Assembly (NCBI RefSeq): GCF_020740795.1
Contig: NC_067285.1
Location: forward strand, 112,369,652 to 112,433,651
Source of the DNA: Apus apus
Lineage: Eukaryota; Chordata; Aves; Apodiformes; Apodidae
Direction: 5' to 3'
Length of the DNA: 64,000 nucleotides
The translations under genes and the position numbers were made by a program. Below are positions 37,661-52,500 of the stretch, in pieces (positions within the stretch are counted from its first letter, which is position 1; the number at the start of each line of letters is the position of its first letter). Below the pieces are notes generated by a model. It saw only the letters and a program-made list of their open reading frames with translations. It ran no database searches and had not been told where the DNA came from.

Positions 37661-40600
37661 CTCCACACATCCCAGATGGGAAGGTACAGGCTGCCACACT
37701 CTGGGCTCTCCCACGCCTGGGTAGTTGTGTCCTCCCTCCTCGGCCAGCACTTGCTTATTTCTGATCTTGGATGTCATCAAGGGTGGAAAATGTGACAGGA
37801 AGGAAGGGAGGCTTTTTTTCCTCCTGCTAAATATGGACTGACATTAAAATCCAAATACTGTCGTGAAAGGAATCCCAGCCCCTGTTTGTTGGACGAGGGG
37901 AAAAACGATGGGGTTTTGGCTTTTTGGCTGCGAGGTTCCAGCTGGGAAGTTTCGCAAGGAGCCGTGGGGTCCTTGCCGAGAGCCTCAGGAATTTACTTTG
38001 CTAGTTCACAGGACACTCTCAGCAGCCCGTTATGCTAAAAAAATTAGTCATCCCTTCTCTGCCTGGCTGAGGGGATCTTGCTGGGAACATGCGGGATGCT
38101 TTGAAAAATATTTAGGGATTTTTCTTCTCCTGCACAAGGACGAGAAATGGAAGAGGTGCAGGCGAATAAAGCTGTAGCCCCAACGGGAGTTCTTCATCTT
38201 TCTTTTAATTCCTGTTGCTGCAGCAGCTGGTGGCAAGGAAGGAGGTGGTTGATGCAGGGAGCTGCTGGGTTTGCAAGGATTTATGTCTCTCCCTGTCAAG
38301 AATCAGATGCAGACTCATCCCTTTATTTCTGTGGTGGGCTTGGGAAACTGGCTCTGTGCGGGACTCTGGGGCAAGCAGCCTGGGGATGGTCACAGCTCTG
38401 CCAGCTCCCCTGATGACTTCGTGGTGGCCCAGGTGAAAAGCCAGGATGGTTTTGGAGGGAGCATGGATCATATCTTCACTAGGACCTGCAGGTGCTGTGC
38501 AAGAGACTTGGGATGTGTGCTGGGCAGAAAATGGGCACTGCCACATTCCCCCTCCATCCCTTTTTTTTTGGGGGGGAGTGTCTGTGGGAAGCTCCGGGGC
38601 GTTTGCCTGATCTTTATAAAAACAGTTTGCTGAAGCAGTGGGGGGATACTGGGAGGTGCTGAAAATAGATGTTTCCCATTTCCAGGGGCATTGCTGTCCT
38701 GGCATTGGTGTGGCTGTATTGTTTTCCAGCTAATAGGATACATAGCTCTGCTTTTCTGAAATGTCATTCTCAAAGAACCGATGCCTTGTGCGGATCCTTG
38801 ATATTGGTCTGAGTCCAACATCAACATCCTTGTGGAAGAGTAGTTTGAGTTCCCTTTCTCCCTGTCTCCTCCCGCCGCCGACCTACATCTGTTCTCCTCC
38901 AACCCTCTGTGTTCACAGCAGGATGGTGGGTCCCAATCCAGTGGGAATGGCACAGACTGCCTCACCTCTGGTGTCACCCCTTTGGGTAACGTGGTGCTGA
39001 GCCACGGTTGTGCTGTCATGGTCTGTGGATGCCTCCGAGTGCTGGGGAGCGTGGGGCAGGTTATTTCAGGTAGAACAGAGCTCCCATACCCTTCCCTGGG
39101 GTCAGGAGCAGTACAGCAGACGCAGGAGCTGCTGGCTGGTGTTTTATTCTTGGTGTTACATGAGAAGGAGCTCAGCTCTCACGGCTGCTTTCTGGTCTCA
39201 TTCACAAATCACATTTTCCTCTTGAAATGAAAAAAATCCCCGGGCTTTCCTGTCGTGCTGGAAATCATTTGAATGCGACCAGATCCATAAGTATCTCTGA
39301 AGCCTGCAGACAGGAAGAAACACTAGAGCAAAGAGGTAGGAAATGTCCTCGTTTATAGCAGTGGGCTGATTCACCTCCCCGCTCTTAACTCTTTCCTTCC
39401 TACTTTTGGGTGAGATCCAGCTGTTTTGCTTCCAGGCTCGGAGGCCGAGGGGGAGGATCAGCAGCTCTCCTCTGGCTGGATCACAAGGTACTGCTGGGTT
39501 TTGTACATTGTGTTGACGTGGTTTGGGGTGGAAAGGGAACAGGCTGTTGGGGGTGTGCGGTTATCCGATTCAGATAACCGGAACATCGGCAGTCACATTA
39601 GGAAGGATTAATATTTAATATATGGGATATGAACCATTGTGCTTAATCACTGTCTGAAAGGCTTAGGAAGAGATTTACCGATAAGCAAACGATTCCTGAA
39701 CTGTCCAGAATGATTTCTTGCATCTTCCTTGGGAGCACCTGGTCCTGGGTCTTGCTAGAGGCTGGTCTGATCCTGTTCTTCCTGATGTCTCTCGCATTTG
39801 TGCGTGGGCAGAGTGGCTTTCATCACGACTGCTTTCTTCTTATTAAATTCACAAAAATTGCTGGAAACCCTTCTTCCCTGCTACAGCTCACGTGGCTGTT
39901 CCGCAGCACCTGGCAGTGCTTGAAACTCAGGTGTGTAGCCAAAGGTCGTGAGAAATGTGTCTTGGGCTCAGCAGGTCCTGTCATTGTCACCTGCTTGCCC
40001 AGTCGTGTGTCCAGAGCTGGCTCATTCATACTCTTCTCTGGCTAATGTCTTCAGGAGATCTTGGATTTCATCTGTTTCTCCAGTGTGGCTTTGAAAACCC
40101 TTGTGACAGTGGTGCTGCTTCCCGTGTCTGCCCCACTCTGCCCCACACGGCGTTCCTTGCAGTGTGAGGTGTTTTGTAGAACAGCAAGGTGGGGACTGCT
40201 CCTTGGGCTTGGGTGCTGCTCTGCTTATCTGGGGAGGAGGTGGGGGGGGGGGGGGGGACACGTCAGGGTGCACAAATAATCCATCTCCACCACCACATGA
40301 CTTGTGGGACTAAATCTGACCTCCAGGCACCATGCACTGACAGCACAGGGCACTTGGGAGATGTCCAGCTCTTCCAAACCCCGATGTCCACCCCAGCCAT
40401 CAAGCTCACCACCCTGTGTGCTGTACGGCTGCCACTGGGGCTCTGCACGTCCTGCTGGTGGGTGCTGTCCTCAGTTGAGGTTGGGAAGTGGAGGTGGGAG
40501 GTGGAAGTCTTGTTGTGGCTCTGGTGGGACTACCAGGGCTTGTCTAAATTGGAGGGTTGTGTGCTTGTCGTGGGAAACCCTGCTTTGGGCTGTGGGATGT

Positions 40601-40708
40601 GCCTGCATCCCCCTTCCCTCCCTGCTCTGAGTCTAAACTTGCCTAACAAAGCATCAGCCATGGCCATCAAACCTGCTTTTACTGTGGTTACACATATGGT
40701 TCCACAGT

Positions 40709-40833
40709 CATGCAGTCATAGATCATTTTGGTTGGAAAAGACCTTTAAGATCATCAAATCCAACCCTTAACCCAGCACTGCCAAGGCCACCACAAAACCA
40801 TGGCCCTCAGCACCACGGCTTTGAAATCCCTGT
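40709..40833 (-). mobile_element. CR1 LINE 3' tail
   Basis: tcatagatcattttggttgg, then cactgccaaggccaccacaa and ctcagcaccacggctttgaa. Confidence 0.85.
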
Positions 40834-43800
40834 TTATGGTGGCTGCAGTTTTGATGGTGGAAGTCAAAACAACTGAGTGTGGGTTGGATTTTGGCATGTT
40901 GGTCATGGAGGAAATTCTGGTGACTACAGTACCAGGCGTGGAGGTCAGAAATTCTTTTTAAATTGAGGTGATTCCTGCTTTTTCCCCAAAAGGTGTGGCA
41001 GAGCACCCCTTTTATTCCATGTGCAAACAGCTCGCTTGCTTAGGCAGTGAGTCCTTTTAATTCCAGAATAATTTGTTGTCCTAATTCCTTCCTGCTGAAG
41101 AAACTCCCATTTTGCATGGAATAATTAGGACTAATTTGGACCTGGGATGGGAAAGAAGAGTTCTCTGACTTCAGAAGAGCAGACAAACACACAACCTCTG
41201 CCTCTCCTGCATGAGTCAGGTCACGCTGCGCCACCTCTGAAGCAAAATGAAAACCTGTGCACGAGACCAAGCACCCCAGGTCGGTAGGAGGGAGCAGAAG
41301 GTGGAGGTGTCACCCATTTTAAGCCCTCTGCTACTGCAGGGAGCTGAGGACATCCGTGGTGAGGGGGGAACAGACCCACCACCTCCTTCCTTCTTAGCTA
41401 ACGGTGAGGAACATGTAAACAGAAACGTTCCCACCGTGCTGGTGGGGAAAGCTGCTCTGAGCTGGTCTGGCATGTCGGTGTGTTCCTGGCGCCCCAGCCA
41501 AGTACTTGAGACCTTTTTATTGCTGTAACAAGGACTTCCACATCCTGCCCCACAGTCTAACTTGAGCCACGGCTATTTTCTGGTCCTTCCGGGAAGACAT
41601 CCCTGTTCTCCCTTAGTTTGCATAGTAAAGGGAAGCCAGCCAAATTCCTTCCCTCCCCCAAATCCCTGCCTGTTTGAAGAAGGGGAGCTGCAGGCATCCT
41701 TCCTGACTTCCCTGGCATTTACCTGGGAAGCATGAGAGGAATTGCAGCTTCAAGGAACTGCAGGCAGGGTCGCCCCTGGTGGGTTCTTCATTTCTGTGAG
41801 TGGGAGTGGTGAGCACTGTGTCCTCGTTTTTCCAAAGTGCTGAATGTCTCTTCAGGCTGAGCCCTGGAGGCAGGGGAAATGGGAGAAGTCTAGCCTGGAA
41901 ATCCCAGCTGGCAGGAGACATGCTGTGAGTGAGACAGGCTTCCCAGTGTCCAGATACCTGACTGCTAGAAACCTTGGCTGCTGGATGCCTGCAGGGTTAG
42001 ACGGAGAGTTGGAAGACCTGTATATTTAACTTGGGGGTCCAAAATGGTGTTAGATGCTCCAAGAAGGGTAAAAGCCTGTCAGGGGCTGATCACGGAGGTG
42101 CTGTGCTGCTTGCAGCTTTCATACCAGTCTGAAAAACAGAGCTCAGCGTGTTCCAGCTTGTGGGTTTTGTGTATCTGAGTTAAGTCATAGGTGACAGGAA
42201 ACCTTAATTCAGGTATGAGCAGTGAATCAATCAACGCTGAGTTGCTCTGTGGTTGAACCATCCCCCTCTTGGGATGACTCCCTCCCCCTATCACGCTTGA
42301 TGTTTCGAAATAACCTCTCTCAGTTATGATTGTTCTGATGATCTAAAACCCAAGGGTTTAGCTCACTTTGGTCTCCACCCCAACAGCAATGATCTTGCTC
42401 CGGGGCTGCAGAGAGCAGCAGACATTTCTGGCTTAACTGCTGAAGGTGGGATGTCTCCCTGGATCTGTGTTTACATGCTCTCCTCAGAGGAGCTGGGGAT
42501 CTTCTGGCCAGAAGGCAAGTTGTAGAGGGTTTCCCCAAAACTGATACCCAGCCATCCTCTCTTGTCTTCTGTGCATCCAGTGTGTCTTCTCCTGTGTCAG
42601 TTGTTTTTAGTATACAGTCTGGTGTGCTCATGCAGGCTCATCTTCAGCTTTGGTTGACCGGGTGGTAGAAAGAGCAGTGATCAGACAAGATGTGAATGGG
42701 ATGTTTTAAGCAGCTTTTGGGGCTTCTCTGGAGTGTTGCTGCTCCTGGGAACACTGATAATAGCTGCAGCTAAGTGGTTCAGCCACAGGGGTGAACTTCA
42801 TGGTACTTGCAGATCCTGCTTAATCCCTAGGACTGTGTGGGGCCCATCCCTGGCGTGCGACCCTGCATTTTTGGAGTGGGTGTTTCAGTTCATACTCTGG
42901 GGATTTCAAACACTTCATTCACAAATTGTGGCTGGCTAGGGGCTGATATTACTAATTTGTGTTAGTAAATTACATGTCAGAGGGCGTTCTGCAGCCAGGA
43001 CATCTGTTCCTGACCTCCAAATGCCTTGAAACCAGCTTGAAGTCCTGCTTGCTCCCAGCTGGCCATCTCTTACTTCACCCTTTGAAATAATTGACTTGTC
43101 CTTGGGAATTTTCAGGTGGGCACTGAAGGGCTAACTGATGGTGTCATCTCAAGAGAGATCCTGGCAAATCTGAGGAAGGGTCTCTGTTTACTCATCTTTA
43201 TTAAAAAAAAAAAAAAAAAGGGAAAGGAGGACCTGCATGGATCTGGAGGTCAGTCCACTTGAGGTAGGAAGATGTTGGCTGTAGCCTTGCTTACTCCATC
43301 CTCAAAAATCTCTCTATACACTGTACAGCCCCAGCCCCTGACCAGGGACAGGAGGAGAAATGGAGATGGAGGAAGAAGCCACTTGCCTAGGCAGGGAAAT
43401 AGGTCAGTGAAGAAAATGCCAGGAAGGCAGCTCGAGTCTGGCTGCTGGTGGCCCGAGAGACCCAGCTGAACCTGGGGGGCAGAAGGGACAGATACTGCAG
43501 TCATGACACTCTTGGAGGTTTCTAAAAGGCAGAAACCCTCAAGAGAGTAAATCTTGCTGAGTAAGAGGAGAAATATGAAGAACAGGATTTTCTTTTCTTT
43601 TTTTTCTTAACAACAACAAAAAAAAGGCATTTTAGTGGTTTATAAAGATGCCAGCAGAGCTCTGGGAGAGGGCAGCGTCCTGTTCCAGGCACCATCATGG
43701 GGACATCTTGGCTCTCAACTGAAAGGTTTTGAGGTACCAGGAATTTTTTCTCCTGATAGTGTGTGGCAGGACAACGTGCAAAACTTCCCTGCTGCTTTAC

Positions 43801-46049
43801 AATTTGAGCAGTGTTTTTATCATGCCAGCAGATCATCATCTCACTTTTGTTCCAAAAGTAAAGCTCTTATGGGTATGTTTGGGAAGCCTGAAAATAAATG
43901 TATTCACATGTGTTTTCCAGTGGTGCTTAACATGTGGTGCATCTCAGAGCCTCTGGATTTCACTCTCTTGCAAACTGGCCACTCTGGAGTACAGAGGCTT
44001 AGAAGTGAAACTTTAGGCCCATTCTCAGCTGCGTTTGTACATATTTAGTTGGTCCCTAACTGGGAGTATGGATTTAATTTTCCCTTGTTTCTCTACATTG
44101 CTGGATCAGGAGGACAGTGTTTTCATCTGCCTGCAGCAGCCCAAACACTGCTAGAAGACACTAATGCCATCCATGCTAGGCCTGGATGATGAATTAGAGA
44201 TGAAGAGAGATGAGTTAGAAATTAATAATAAATTGGAAAGCATGGATAATCCTCAAGATTTTCTCTTGAGGAGAATTTAAATCTATTTGGCCACAGACAG
44301 AGAGATGTTTTTAATCCCTGGTGCTGAGTGGAATTTGCATTCTCATTCCGGTGGCAGGATGGGAATGCCAGGTGGGGTCTTTGGTTGAGTCAGTGGCAGC
44401 AGCTTGTTTTTAGATAGTGGGCTTGCTGGGATTAGAGAGGTTAAATTTTTTTTCTAAGGTTATCCTGGAGTTTATGGGAAAGAAATGAGGAGACTGTTTT
44501 CACAGCTAGCGTGGTTTTACTTTGCAGTTTTGCTCAATAAATTTTTACTACTTTTTGGTTCTGCTTCACTCAGTCCTTCAAAATCTTTCTACTGGGCAGT
44601 AGTCTCCAATAGCTTAGTTTGTGGATCCTTAATTTTTCCCATCATTTTAACCCGTTTTTGTTTTGTTTTTTTTTACTCTATTAGGTACCTGGAGGTGCAA
44701 TCTGTGACCCAGCTATTAGTGTGCATTGCAGCCATGCCTGGTCTGGGGCTGTACTTCAGCTCTTGCTGTGCTGAGCAGGTGGGTCTGGTCTCCCAGAACC
44801 CAGCATCCAAAAAATTAAAATGCACAAAGGAGGAATTGTTACAAAGGGAGGGCATGGGTTGACTGACATGGAGAGGCAGCTTTGGAAGGGTTGAGATGAA
44901 TCTCTGCTCTCTTAGGAGATAACCTAAATGCACCATCATCCTTTCTTATATCTCTAAACATGATTGAAGGAGACATGGGGTGGGCAGCTTGCAACCTTGT
45001 CTGTCCATGCAACCCAGTCTCTTAAGAGCATCTCCTTGTGCTTGTCTCCTCTGTCATGTGGAGGAAGAGCAGAGCTCCTTTCCCCTCTTTGACTGAGGCT
45101 CAGAGGATCTGACAAACCTGGAGGCTGCTGGAGCTTTTTCCGTCTTGGGTCCATCAGCATTAAGATGGCTTGGAGGGCAACCAAAGTGTCTCCATCCCTC
45201 TTGGTTGGTATTGAGAGGGCCCCAGCAGGAGGTCACGTCCCTCAAGTCAGGGCCACAGGAAACTCTAAGTGATACAGGTGTAAAACCACTGTTGCAGGTG
45301 CACGTTCACAAAGGTGTTCTCCTGATCCACCTAAGAGAGTTTGTGCAGACATCTGAGTATCTGAAATTGCTTCTTCTGTGTCTTTTCCCAGAACATCTAC
45401 CCTTTCCCTTCCTTGAAAATTTGTTAAGCTGAGCTCAGTGGCTGTGCAGGGGTAGTTGTCTTTTTTCCAGGATACAGCATATCCTGGGGGGAGGTGTTTG
45501 AGTTTATGTAACTTCCCATATGTTGCCCTCTTTGTGTAGAAACAAGGAGATAAATTGTGAAATGCAAAGAGTTGATTTAAAAGGATATACCCTCAGCTGG
45601 ATCTTGGCCTATTTGTGGCAAGAAAAGAGGAACTCAGGGAGCCTTCTGTCCTTCTTTTCTCCCCCGTACAGCTGAGTGAGCAGTGTGGGATGGAGCACCT
45701 GATGCTGCCCTGTTGCCCAACGCTGTGATGCTCCTCTGAGAGATGGGCCTTGGTGAGCTGACAGCAGGCTCGAGAGCAGGCACATGCTATTAGGAAGGGT
45801 GGGGGTTTCTCCATGGAACTTCTGCAGCACTTTACATGGCTCCCTGCAAGCCTTCTCCCCCGTTCCAAAGCTGCACCTTTCACCACAGTCCTCTGCCTGG
45901 CAGAGAGGTTGGAGTGTTTTGGTGAAGTCCTAAGTCAGCGTTAGTTGAATCAGTTGGCTGTGCCTGATCTTGCTGGGTGCTGCATGGTCTCTGTTCCCAC
46001 GTAGATCTAGGGGGTCTGAGGGTGCTTGGTGTCTCATGGAAGATCTTTT

Positions 46050-46205
46050 GGCTCCTGGTGGAGCACTGGAATAGACTCCCCAGGGAAGCAGTAATGGCAC
46101 AGAACCTGACAATATTCAATGAACATTTGGACAACACCCTCAGGGACATGGTGTGAACTTTGAGGTTGTCCTTTTCTGGGGCAGGAGTTGGACTGGGTGA
46201 TCCAG
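46050..46205 (+). mobile_element. CR1 LINE 3' tail, old subtype
   Basis: ggaatagactccccagggaa, gtttgg-like acatttggacaacaccctca, then gcaggagttggactgggtga. Same subtype as 1198-1372. Confidence 0.75.
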
Positions 46206-46209
46206 GCTG

Positions 46210-46372
46210 TCTGAGGAGGCAGTTGAGTCACCATCCCTGGAGACATCTAAGAAGACAGATGTGGTGCCAGGGTACAGGGTTTAGTGGTGGAAGCTGCAGA
46301 GTTAGGGTAGTGGTTGGACTTAATGATCTTGAAGGTCTTTTCCAACCAGAATGATACTGTGACACTGTGATC
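46210..46372 (+). mobile_element. CR1 LINE 3' tail
   Basis: ccatccctggagacatctaa, tggttggacttaatgatctt and the end gatactgtgacactgtgat. Directly follows another CR1 tail in the same orientation. Confidence 0.85.
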
Positions 46373-48548
46373 TTGGCAGCTGCTAGGAGATTTATGGCTC
46401 TCATTCACTGCAGACTCAGAAGCTATTCACTCATTTGGCTGCCTTGTTTCTGCTCATCAAAAGTGGTTCAGTCCCAAGTGTAAGAGCAGTTGTAGGTGGG
46501 ACACTGGCAGAGTTTGCAGCCTGTAATGAGGGGATCTCAAAGCATTCATTTCCATTCCCTCTCCACCCCCCTGGAGCAAAGCCAAGAAACTCAGCCCCTG
46601 AACAAACCCCCTGCTTCTGAACTGTAAGGTTAAGAAACTGCATTTCTACCCTGTGCTTATTTGACTGGTGGACAGAGAATGAGGGGAAGTCTGTGCACAA
46701 GTGCATGGGAGAGGTGGAAAAGTCCTGGGGGGAAAAAAGTGCTTCAGAGATGAGCCACACAGGTCTGGTGGCAGCAAGGTGGAAACTCCAGCCAGGGCTC
46801 CTGGGCAGCAAAGCAGCCTCAGCAGTGATGGGAAAGCTGAGCTCCTCAGCATCCAAGTCCAGGAATTGACCTATTCAATGGTGGGGTTTTTTTAAGTTAC
46901 TGGAAGATCATGAGTGTTTTTAGGAAGCCAAGGACTTTACAGTGCTTAATACTTGCTCTGCTCCTTTCCCATGGATTATTTGGAATGATTTTATTTCTGT
47001 AGAGTGGATTTAGTGTTGCCAACATGGGAACTTTGGAGATGAGTGTGTTTGGCTGCTGTGGAAGGATATGGCCTGGTGAGCAGTGGTCCAAGCCTTTCCT
47101 GGCTGCTGTGAGGAGTGCAGGGCTGGCCACTGTTATCCCAGCAAGATGGTGCCACCCATCAAGCTGGTTTGGTGATTGTCGTGTCGTTAAAGGTGACCAA
47201 TCCTTGGACCTGCTAGCAGCCTTTGGGCTTGAAGACCAAATGTGCAGTTCAGATTGTTTAAGCTGACTCTGCTCCCCAAAAACAATTCCTGCCTGTGGCT
47301 GCTGATCCAGGGCACCCAGACGCAAAGTGAGAAGATCTCACCCACTGCCAGCTTGGGAGAAAATCTTTACAATGGTGTTTTGCAGCATTTAAGGATTCCT
47401 GCTCTAATGGGATGTGTGGTGCAGCTCCTCATGCAGCAGCTGTGGTGTGCAGAGAGGGATTTCATCTGGGGCCCCACATTCAGTGCCCCACAGGCCAAGA
47501 AACCATGAAGCAGGTTTAAGGAAATTCAGGTTCTTGGAGCCCTGTCTGCTGAAATGCCATCCACTTGCATCACAGAAGGTGTTGCTGGCCAGCTGAGGTT
47601 GCCTCTTTATATGTGGTGTTGGACTTTTTGCTGCTTCGTTACGGTGAGGTGGTTACAGAAATGGGAGTAATTAACTAATAAAGGACAGGGTGTTAGAGCA
47701 GGGACCAGCTCACATGGGTGCACGGACGTTTTTCCCCAGTTTGCAGCCCAGCCTGGAAAGGTCATCTCGGGATACTTCTGCTGTGCTCATCATGACTGTG
47801 ACTGGTCCCATCCTGTGACTGACACTTTCCATGTCACTCCAGCTGCTTCCAGCCCCCCAGAGGGTTGTGGTAGTGCATGGTGTGCAGGCAGGCTCCCAGC
47901 CCTGCCAGAAACCCTGCTGGCAGCACATTCCACCTATTTTTTTTTTCCATTTTGCCTATTGCAATAATAGTTACAGATCTTTTAAAGCACTGAGCTCTGT
48001 CTTCACTAACAGGACTGACCTGTTGGTGCAGAGCATTTGCAGGAGGTTTATTTTGCTGTTTAGGTGATGAATTGCAGCTCAACTCTTGTGGGATGCTTGG
48101 ACTTGACTCTTGATGAGTTTAGCCTCTCAAGTGAGTGCCTGGCATCCAGAGCTCAGTCCTTCGTGACCCTACCGTGGTTTGAGACCAGAGTTGAGGATCA
48201 TAAAACATAAAAAAAATATCTGACCTCCTTGCAGGCTGAGCTGTTCTGCAGTGTGGTGAAGCCACACTTGGCTGTAGGGTTGGTGTTTCAGGGGCTGAGC
48301 TGATGCACCATAAGCAGCAGGGACATGAACCCTTCTGCTGCCCTCCAGAGGTGCTACAGCCTTGGGTCTGGGGGGAATCAAAGTTCAGCCTCTGGGTTCA
48401 CTCAGTTTTGGTGAGTTTTTTGGAGGCTTTTGCAGAGCTAAGGCTGCATCGAGCCTTGGGAAGCAACGTGGCCTCTGACAGCTGCTGTGGCATGAACCCA
48501 TACTTCGGGCTGGGGCTACCATCTTCCATCTTTGGGCCAGCTCTCAGA

Positions 48549-48620
48549 TAATCATAGAATCATAGAATGCTTTCAGTTGGAAGGGACCTTAAAGATTATC
48601 TAGTTTCCCTAAACCTTCCA
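48549..48620 (-). mobile_element. CR1 LINE extreme 3' tail
   Basis: atcatagaatcatagaatgc followed by agttggaagggaccttaaag; the rest is lost or too diverged. Confidence 0.8.
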
Positions 48621-49276
48621 CTAGACTAGTCTGCTTTTGTCAGAGATACGGAGATATTTTTTAATCTCTTCTGAATGAGGCTCCTCCAGTGACCCTATTG
48701 TGGCTCTTCCATGTTCTTCAGCCAGTTGTCAAACATCTCTGACTACCACAATTGATCTGTGGTCACTTGATGTGTGGTTACAAATGATCCCATCAAGCTA
48801 TAGTGTTGGATATTACGTTAGAATCAATTTTTCTCATTGCTGATGATTTTACTTCATTTATTTTTAGAAACTGGGACCTAATTTTACTGTGGAGCAGTCA
48901 AAACATTGAATAAAAAGCTCTAAAGCGTTTTAACTTCATTTTCCCTTCAGGCATTCTCAAAGTCTTTCCTATCTTGGATCTGACCCTGAATACTGGCTCT
49001 GAGCTGTGCCCAGGTGGCAGAGGCACTTGGATCCACCTCTGGGGAGAAGTGAGAGGCCTGAGGAACATTGGGAAGCAATGGCATGGGGGAGAGGGACTGA
49101 GTGTGTTTGTGCTCCTTAGATCTGTTCTTGTTACTAAGAGCCACTTGAGTTTATTTCTGAGTGAAAGTTTGGTTTGTTCTAATCTGGACCTACATTCATG
49201 GCTTTTTGGGGGGGTTTGTCTCCTTCTTCCCTCCTGTCCCCTGGCTGCAAACCCTCACTTCTTTACCACACCCTGG

Positions 49277-49566
49277 CACAGAATCCTAGAATCTTAGAAT
49301 CTCAAAATGGTGCAGGTTAGAAGAGACCTTCAAGATCACCAGGTTCCAACCCCTTGCATGGGCAGGGACACCTCCCTCCAGACCAGGCTGCATGAGCCTC
49401 ATCTAACCTGCCCCTGAACACCTCCAGGGATGGGGCAGCCACAACCTCCCTGGGCAGCCTACTCCAGTGCCTTCCTACCCTCATGGTGAAGAATTCCTTC
49501 CTGATGTCTGACCTAAATCTCCCCTCTTTCGGTTTAAAACCGTTACCCCTTGTCCTATCATAGAGC
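49277..49566 (-). mobile_element. CR1 LINE 3' fragment
   Basis: Inverted 3' end (gaatcctagaatcttagaat), cagggacacctccctccaga, gaattccttcctgatgtctg and ccccttgtcctatcatag. Confidence 0.92.
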
Positions 49567-52500
49567 ATCACAGTGTCTTGAATTCCAGAACTGCAGATGT
49601 GCCACCTGGAGACCCTGACCTTGTACAGCTATAAACTTTGGGAGCAACGGAAAACCATGACTTCAGAAAAGCTTTCTTGTTTCTGCTGAATTTTCTCTTT
49701 GCTCAGAGCCCAGCAATGTTGAACAGGTACCTCAGAAGCTTGGCTTCTTCCAGTCTTTGTGCAGCATTTGGCTTCCTGCAGGAGAGCTCTCGGGCTTTGC
49801 TGCAGCTCTTCTCACAGTCATCCTTACAACCTCCCTCCTCTTCTCAGCCCAGGCTGGAGCAGTCCAACATGCCCCCTGTGAGCTGTTCTTGGATCCTGCC
49901 CCTCCATCTCCACAGCCAAGAGCTGAAAGATGATCTTGGAACAAGGTGTTTGCAGGCAGACTCTGGCAGGGCCTGTGCTGCCCTTTTTTCCCCCGTCCTC
50001 CTTCGCTTTTGCAGACCTGTTCCATAAATTGTCTCCGTTGACAAAATCACACTTATGTCAAGCACTTGCCCACTTAATTCTTCCACTTGTAGTTTTTCTT
50101 TCCTCTGGGCAGGGTTGTTTCTTAGCAGCTTCAAGTGCAAAGATGCCTATTTATTAAGTCTTTCCTGGCTTCGGTGTTGAAACTCTTTAATATTCCTGTC
50201 TTCTGTGAGCTCTCTTCCATGGACTTTTCTTCACTCACCATCCTCCTTCCATTTATCGACACCTGCCTTGCTGACAGATTTTGTGCCCAGGGCAGGACTG
50301 TTGTGTCCCACAGCAGGGGAGAGTTGAGAAATAAAAGGAGGAGTTGGTGCTTCTGTGTTTGTTGTGAAGTGCCAACTTTTGAAAGCCAGAAATTGGAGAA
50401 CAGGTATGATGTGTCTAATGATGCTGACCGCTCCTCATCTGCCTTACCCACTGCCTGATCCAAAAGGGATTTACTCCCTCTGAAGTGGGGCTCATTCAGC
50501 CCACTTGAGATATTGGGCAGCTGAAAAAGCAACACTGGCTTTTTCCTAGCAGAAAAGAGGCTGCAGATGATTTATTATTAATAATAAGCTGTTAAACCTT
50601 GTCATCTTTGATAGCCATACATGTTAGCTGAACTCAGTGGTTTATTCCCATCCTGTAACCTCCTTTAACCTTGCTGCCAGCTGTGCCTGTTTCACTATTA
50701 ATGTTTGCACTTAATATTCCCACTTACTGTTTAATAACTGGGGGTCAAGCCCCATCTCATCAAAATTTGGGTTTCTCTGGGGTCAGGCACAGCAGCCTTG
50801 GGCTCATTAGTGAGTGCTTGGTTGAGCAGGGAGGACTATTGCCCCGGTGTCAAAAGGAAATTAAGGTGTGATGGGTTGATTCGTTGTTATGTGGCAGAGA
50901 CGAGCTGGTGTAAGATGTAGGTGGTGGTGTTTTGGAGAGTTTGTTTTTCTGTTCCCTCATTTCTGCACATGTTCCCTTACCACACCAGAGGATGGGATAA
51001 GGCAACTCAGCTTGCTTGCCTTGGCTTAAAATGGCTCTCGCCGACACGGCACCCTGTCCTGGCTGATGTTTTGGAAGGTTAACAAGGTGAGCTGGGTGGA
51101 TGTGGCTGACACAGAGCCTGGCACGGGCAGCTGTGGGAAAGCCTGGGGTGGGGAGGGGTGGGGAGGTGGAGGACAAGAAGCTCTCGCCCGGTGGCAGTGG
51201 CCTGTGTGATCATCCAGCTTGGAGGACCCCGAGTAAACCATGGCAGAACTTCTCCCAGCTCCTGCCGGTGCTCCCACGTCCTGACTCTGACTCTCTCCTC
51301 TTTGTAGGTTGAAATGGAAATGTGGAAAACAGATGTGACCTGACTTTACTATCTTGTTTAACTATCTATACCCAGATGTTTCCAGCTTGTAGTGCTAATT
51401 TCCACTTACAGTTATCCAAGAGCTAAATCCAAGACGTTCACTACCTTCGTATCTAGGAAGAGGAAACAAACTAACCTTAGTGGTACCTGTGTGATCTTTT
51501 ACTTTTCTCAATCCTACATCCCTTGCATCCAGGTAGGACAAGACTGTCCATACCCAAACTGTCACATGCAACTAGGAATCTTCTTGTAGTGAAGAATTTT
51601 CTTCATTAGCTGGACAAGAGGATTGAAAAGTGAGAGGAATAACATTGGTTTGAGAGTAGGCTGTATTTCAGACTGTCAGTACGTTGCAGGGGCTTTGAAT
51701 CGTGTCCTTTTTTGAAGACAGTATGAATGGCTTTTTCTACGAGATGTTCTTCCCTCAAGACTGCACGTGCCTTTCTTAAATTTCATTGGCACGTGACCAC
51801 TGTGCACTGAAGGACTCGCAGGAATTTTCCTAACTCTATTTGAAAGGCAGGCTGTTCTTTCAGCCTCTTGCAGAATTGGTATGACAGGAGACGCTGCAAT
51901 CAGGCTGCAGCAGTAATTGCATTTGTGATATGAAAGGCAGAACAGAGTCTCAAATCCTCATCCTTGACTGGCTCTGTGGGGACTCCAGGTAGTAAAAAAA
52001 CCCAACAAAACAACCCCAAAAACCCAACCATTGCTTTTGACATTTGAAATTGTCTGGGCAAAACATTAGGAAACAACATACTCCAGGGGACAAGATGATC
52101 TAATACAACTGACTTTAAAGAAACATGCTCCTGTGGAAACTTGTTTCTGTGCCTATTCCAGAGCACTGCCCCAGCCTCCCCTGCTCCCCTGTTACCATCT
52201 CAGTGTAGTCAGCAAATTCCAGTTAAACTTTTCTTCTGCCTTTAACTTTGTGCGTGTCCCTGAGTTTGCTCCATTCCTAAGTAACCAGTTCCTCATCAGA
52301 GGAAAGGCTTCCAGGATGCTACTGGCAACTTACTGTCTGTGTCTGGAGGAAAACTTCCCAAGATCTTGACTACTCCAGGTCAGCTGAAGCTTCCTGCATC
52401 AGATCACTTTCTTGGGATGAAGTTCCAGCCACCCACGTGCTCTGACTGCATTTAGCTTTAAGAGAGAAATCTGGAGAACCGGCCTGTGCCGTTGGATTTC

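Noticed and set aside
51309-51345. Good-looking splice acceptor (ctcctctttgtag) as a second exon of the divergent gene
   Set aside because: Downstream frames close quickly and no matching donor or domain follows.
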